Positions 60,745 to 64,000 of a stretch of 64,000 bases of DNA are shown here, piece after piece. The notes under the pieces were generated by a model. It was given only the letters and a program-made list of their open reading frames with translations. It did no database searches and was not told the origin of the DNA. Source of the stretch: JACPVF01 sp964502095 (lineage in GTDB: Bacteria; Chloroflexota; Anaerolineae; Anaerolineales; Villigracilaceae); assembly GCA_964502095.1 (NCBI GenBank), contig CAZCUF010000007.1, positions 1-64,000 of the forward strand. The letters run 5' to 3'. A program made the position numbers and the translations under genes. The number at the start of each line of letters is the position of its first letter. Position 1 is the first letter of the stretch.

Positions 60745-61515
60745 GTGCGTAATTCCGATAAAGATTTGAGCAAACGCCAGGCGCGGCGCGAGCAAAGACG
60801 CCGCGCCCAACAGCGATCTCGGTGGCTCACTATTGGATTGATCTGCCTTGGGGCGTTATTGATCGCGTTTGGGCTGATCTATCCCCAACTCAAACCGGTG
60901 GTCCGCATTCAGTCGGTGACCTCGGCGGCGCGTCCCAATGTCAATGGAAATTCCACCGGCGATGCCAACGCGCCGGTGAGCATGGTGGAATATTCCGATT
61001 ATCAATGTCCCTATTGCCAGCGTTTTTGGGAAAACACCGAACCGCAGATCATCGACTCCTATGTCAAGGCCGGGAAAGTGTTGTTCACGTTTCGTTCGGC
61101 GGGCAATTGGGTGAGTCAGAATATTGGGGCGGGCAGTGTAGAGTCGCAGGACGCGGCTATGGCCGCTTATTGCGCCGGCGACCAGGGCAAGTTCTGGCAG
61201 ATGCACGACGCGCTCTTTGCCAATGTTTTGGGCGAGGATGCCGGTTCGTTCGCGCCGCGCCGCCTGCAAGCCATCGCTCAAAATATCGGTTTGGATATGA
61301 ACGCTTTCAATTCATGTTATCAGAGCGGTAAATATCTAAATCGGGTGAAGCAGGATCTTCAGGATGCCAGAACGGCGGGAATTGCCGGCACTCCGTTTTT
61401 TGTCGTCACCTACCGCGTGAACGGCCAAACGAAAACCACGACGATTGACGGAGCTCAGCCGTTTTCGGCCTTCCAACAAACACTGGACGCCGCACTGGCC
61501 GAAGCGGACAAATGA
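60745..61515 (+). CDS. DsbA-like exported thiol oxidoreductase, second copy
   Basis: This 256-residue paralogue of the preceding gene has the same basic start (SKRQARREQRRRAQQRSR), one membrane helix, the active site YQCPYCQRFWE (CPYC) and the cis-proline region GIAGTPFFVVTY. The start is GTG after AAGGAGG. The two active-site dipeptides (PF and PY) differ, which may tune redox potential. A tandem duplication is likely. Confidence 0.86.
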   Translation: MRNSDKDLSKRQARREQRRRAQQRSRWLTIGLICLGALLIAFGLIYPQLKPVVRIQSVTSAARPNVNGNSTGDANAPVSMVEYSDYQCPYCQRFWENTEPQIIDSYVKAGKVLFTFRSAGNWVSQNIGAGSVESQDAAMAAYCAGDQGKFWQMHDALFANVLGEDAGSFAPRRLQAIAQNIGLDMNAFNSCYQSGKYLNRVKQDLQDARTAGIAGTPFFVVTYRVNGQTKTTTIDGAQPFSAFQQTLDAALAEADK

Positions 61516-61523
61516 TTCGCGCG

Positions 61524-61560
61524 AATCAAAAGGACGCGGGCACGCCGCGTCTTTTTGATT
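61524..61560 (+). terminator. Terminator after the second dsbA-like gene
   Basis: AATCAAAAGGACGCGG pairs with CCGCGTCTTTTTGATT (16 positions, one G-T pair) around a 5-nt loop. The rest of the gap to 61666 shows nothing further. Confidence 0.75.
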
Positions 61561-61666
61561 CTACAGGTTATTTCGGAAATATCGTTCCGTTACATCTGCA
61601 TCCACTGCAAGCGTGATGTTGCGAGACGAGTTGATAATTTCGTTTTAGTCGCAACGAAGCTTTTCT

Positions 61667-62377
61667 TTAATGGATTCCGAACTGCGCTAGAATCCACACG
61701 ATCAACGGGGAGACGAACAGCGCGGGCAGAAAGTTTCCAACGCGTATTTTCCTGATCTCCAATAAACTGCTGATGGCCAGCCCCAGCAGAATCACGCCGC
61801 CGGTGGCGGTCATTTCGGCGATCATGGGATCGGTAAGGACGGAACTTAGTTGATGCGCGAGCAGGCTGAGTCCGCCTTGATATACGAGAACGACTACGCT
61901 GGAAAACAGGACCCCGATTCCCAACGTGGAGGAAAAAGCCAGTGAGCCGAACCCATCCAGCACGGATTTAACAGCCAGCAGATTGTAATCGCCGCTCAAA
62001 CCGTCATTGATCGAGCCCAAAATGGTCAGCGGGCCGACGCAAAAGAGCAGGGAGGCGGTGAGAAAGCCGCGCACAAATCGGGAACTGGCATCCGCGGCGG
62101 TGTCTCGCGCGAAGCGCCGCTCGAGGAACTGTCCCATGCTTTGGAGTCCCTCTTCGATCTTCCACCATTCGCCCAGCAGAATTCCGATCAACAGGCCGCC
62201 GATCACGATGAGCGAATTATTCGTCTTCATGAACATTTGGATTCCGATCGCGGCTGTGAAAAGGCCCATGCCGTCCACGATGGTTTTTTTCAGGTTATCC
62301 GGGATGCGCGCGCCGAAGAATAAACCGATCGCTCCCCCCACCAACACGGTGACGATGTTGAGAACGGTGCCGATCAT
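61667..62377 (-). CDS. DUF554 family membrane protein
   Basis: This 236-residue membrane protein starts IGTVLNIVTVLVGGAIGLFFG and contains GMGLFTAAIGIQMFMKTNN and FCVGPLTILGSINDGLSGD, characteristic of DUF554 (YdfK/YqgA). About seven membrane helices. Function unknown; transport is often suggested. The ATG overlaps the stop of the adenosyltransferase gene. Confidence 0.86.
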   Translation of the reverse strand: MIGTVLNIVTVLVGGAIGLFFGARIPDNLKKTIVDGMGLFTAAIGIQMFMKTNNSLIVIGGLLIGILLGEWWKIEEGLQSMGQFLERRFARDTAADASSRFVRGFLTASLLFCVGPLTILGSINDGLSGDYNLLAVKSVLDGFGSLAFSSTLGIGVLFSSVVVLVYQGGLSLLAHQLSSVLTDPMIAEMTATGGVILLGLAISSLLEIRKIRVGNFLPALFVSPLIVWILAQFGIH

Positions 62378-62922
62378 TTCGTTTCCTTGGCGAGCGAAGT
62401 GGGTTTGCCTGTCTGTTGGTTCTCGCGCAGTTCGAGCACGAAACAAAGGGAGGAAAGACGGTTGAGATAGCGTTGAAGTTCCGGGTTGGTTACCGCGCCC
62501 TCATCGTAAAGCAATACCACGCGGCGTTCGGCGCGGCGAACGACAGCCCGCGCCAGCGAAATCGCCGCACTGCCGGGCGTATCGCCGGGCAGGATGAACT
62601 CCCTGGGTATTTCCACAGTCTGCTCCAGTGTGTTGGTAACCTCCTCCAGCCAGCGGACGCGCGCCGCGTCGATGTGACGGAAACGCTCGGCATTGGCGGG
62701 TGTGGCGGCCACTTCAGCCATGAGTTTGTATAGGTCGCGTTGAACCTCGAGCAGAGTCTGTGCGGACTGCGCGGCGGCACATTGTGCGCGCGCCAGCCCG
62801 AGGGCAGCGGAAGCTTCGTCCAGCGCTCCCAGAGCTTCGATACGACTGTGATATTTTGGCACACGTCCTTCGCCGAGCAGGCCGGTTGTGCCGTCATCGC
62901 CTTTGGCAGTATAGAATGGCAT
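62374..62922 (-). CDS. PduO-type cob(I)alamin adenosyltransferase
   Basis: This 182-residue enzyme has the ATP-binding N-terminus YTAKGDDGTTGLLGEGRVPK, LGALDEASAALGLAR and the later RAVVRRAERRVV, as in PduO/MMAB enzymes that make adenosylcobalamin. The start MPFYTAK at 62922 is preferred; a -10 box lies 6 nt upstream. It is coupled to DUF554. Confidence 0.92.
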   Translation of the reverse strand: MPFYTAKGDDGTTGLLGEGRVPKYHSRIEALGALDEASAALGLARAQCAAAQSAQTLLEVQRDLYKLMAEVAATPANAERFRHIDAARVRWLEEVTNTLEQTVEIPREFILPGDTPGSAAISLARAVVRRAERRVVLLYDEGAVTNPELQRYLNRLSSLCFVLELRENQQTGKPTSLAKETK

Positions 62923-62928
62923 GCGATT

Positions 62929-62934
62929 ATTATA
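62929..62934 (-). promoter_or_regulatory. Leaderless -10 box of adenosyltransferase operon
   Basis: On the minus strand TATAAT ends 6 nt before the ATG at 62922. The divergent gene at 63064 has a similar box. Confidence 0.55.
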
Positions 62935-63049
62935 ATGCCTTCGTTCTTCGTTTCCCCCGCTGAGGATTGGGGATGGACTTCCCATGTGCGCCAGCGTTTA
63001 GCCGGCAGGAACTTTATTTCAAAGTGAGGAATGTTCGCCTAATTTAGCG

Positions 63050-63055
63050 TATAAT
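63050..63055 (+). promoter_or_regulatory. Leaderless -10 box of the terminal gene
   Basis: TATAAT ends 8 nt before the ATG at 63064, so the mRNA would carry almost no leader. No -35 is apparent. Confidence 0.5.
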
Positions 63056-63063
63056 TTTCGCTC

Positions 63064-64000
63064 ATGGATACCTATCAGGTAAAACCATTGCTCCCCGGAA
63101 GCGTTGGCCGGATTCCTGCCCTGGTTTCCGCGGCTGTCGCGATCCTGGTTTTGATATTGACTCCATTTTGGGCGATTCAGTGGTCGAGGCTTCCGTTCCT
63201 GGGCGTTCTGTTGGAGGGAAATAACCTGGTCAATCAGGCGGTGAGCGCGGGCTGGCCCGCGTATGAGGCGGGGGTTAAACCCTACGACCGTTTGATCGCG
63301 CTGAACGGACAGCCGGTTGAGAATCCCGCGCAGGATCAGGCGTTCATGAAAGCCAACGGTATCCAGCCGGTAAGAGCCACGTTTGTCCGCCTCGATGGAA
63401 CTCAGTACGACATCGAGATCACACCGCTCGCGCAATTTCCATTTGAAGACCTGTTTTCGTTTTTTATCATTCCCTACCTTGTTGGGCTGATATTTTTAGG
63501 AATCGGAATTTGGGCTTACAGTCTGCGGCAGGATATGCCGGCCAGCCGTGTTTTGCTGATCTATGTTTCGTGTCTGTGTGTCGTTGTGGCAGGGTTCTTC
63601 GACCTCCCCACTACCAACCATATCACCGTTATTTGGACGATAGCCCTCATGTTGGAGGGCGCCGCGCTGACACAACTCTCCCTGATGTTTCCTCAGCCGA
63701 TTCGCCAACTGAGGGAGCACAACTATCTGCAATGGATTCCGTGGATCGTGGGCCTGGTTTTTCTGCCTTCCATGGTTTGGGCGGTTGCGCGTCCGCCTGC
63801 GAATGTGCCGTTGGACGATGCCTCCTGGCGCTGGGGTTATCTCTATTTGGTGGTGGCGCTCCTGTTCTTCCTTGGCACACTCAGCTACCGCATCTTTCGC
63901 AGTGACCAGCCTCTCATTCGCCAGCAGAGCCGCATCATTATCTTTGGCGTGCTGATCGCCTTTCTTCCGGCGGCTATCTATCTTGGACAGCTGGCGTTTG
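63064..64000 (+). CDS. PDZ-like multi-pass membrane protein (partial)
   Basis: The first 312 residues of a gene that runs off the window. A first membrane helix (about 17-38) is followed by a PDZ-like exported domain (about 45-120; AVSAGWPAYEAGVKPYDRLI, LNGQPVENP). About six further helices then follow. Such an N-terminus is found in Chloroflexi membrane sensors that continue into a GAF/kinase part. The C-terminal function cannot be seen here. No protease motif is present in the visible part. Confidence 0.75.
   Translation, partial: MDTYQVKPLLPGSVGRIPALVSAAVAILVLILTPFWAIQWSRLPFLGVLLEGNNLVNQAVSAGWPAYEAGVKPYDRLIALNGQPVENPAQDQAFMKANGIQPVRATFVRLDGTQYDIEITPLAQFPFEDLFSFFIIPYLVGLIFLGIGIWAYSLRQDMPASRVLLIYVSCLCVVVAGFFDLPTTNHITVIWTIALMLEGAALTQLSLMFPQPIRQLREHNYLQWIPWIVGLVFLPSMVWAVARPPANVPLDDASWRWGYLYLVVALLFFLGTLSYRIFRSDQPLIRQQSRIIIFGVLIAFLPAAIYLGQLAF

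Noticed and set aside
1..64000. CRISPR arrays, rRNA, tRNA and insertion sequences
   Set aside because: No regularly spaced repeats, rRNA cores, complete tRNA folds or transposase genes were recognised by eye.

Overview
The window looks like chromosomal DNA of a Chloroflexota bacterium, probably of the Anaerolineae type. This is inferred from gene content: two membrane proteins of the Chloroflexi/archaeal 'YYY' (DUF2298) family, a run of very large GT39-like membrane glycosyltransferases, a mevalonate kinase, leaderless promoters and short GC-rich palindromic repeats. No rRNA, tRNA, CRISPR array, transposase or integrase was recognised.

Layout. 1-1,660 is an AT-rich accessory edge: the tail of a gene, an unknown protein, dispersed palindromic repeats, a decayed gene start and a PIN-domain toxin/antitoxin-like pair. 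1,682-5,757 holds an FAD oxidoreductase facing a UbiA-like phosphoribosyl-polyprenyl synthase, mevalonate kinase and membrane protein operon. 5,855-19,850 is an envelope or glycan cluster: TlyA methyltransferase, GT4 glycosyltransferase, two SAM methyltransferases, a 722-residue GT39 protein, a 1616-residue GT39+YYY fusion, DUF952, GNAT and an 820-residue YYY protein. 19,949-32,232, all on the minus strand, is an accessory island. It contains a Type III-like restriction-modification operon (Res, a small membrane-anchored protein, Mod, and a pseudo-receiver joined to a degenerate nuclease-like domain), followed by a large GAF histidine kinase, a LuxR-type response regulator and a coiled-coil membrane protein. 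From 32,565 envelope genes resume: GT39 protein, cmk, two PlsC acyltransferases and a multi-domain histidine kinase.

39,786-46,771 holds a KimA-like APC permease with two TrkA-type regulators, then the conserved rpmH-rnpA-yidD-(beta-propeller lipoprotein)-yidC-jag block. 46,837-56,802 runs PfkB-like kinase, parA, parB, amidohydrolase, two histidine kinases, an OmpR-type regulator, a receiver-CpaE-like ATPase, a 95-residue protein and a CpaF-like ATPase. The rest holds an XRE regulator, TPR protein, GNAT, a lysophospholipase-like hydrolase, two tandem DsbA-like proteins, DUF554, a PduO-type cobalamin adenosyltransferase and a truncated PDZ/multi-TM protein.

The most interesting points are: (1) the Type III-like operon with a pseudo-receiver/pseudo-nuclease fusion and a membrane protein; (2) short palindromic repeats sitting in frame inside mod and tlyA; (3) a recurring promoter layout with the -10 box only 6-8 nt from the start codon, implying leaderless mRNAs; (4) giant YYY/GT39 proteins beside a polyprenyl-phosphoribose synthase and mevalonate kinase; and (5) a CpaE/CpaF ATPase pair without pilus genes. 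All family names come from reading motifs, not from database searches.
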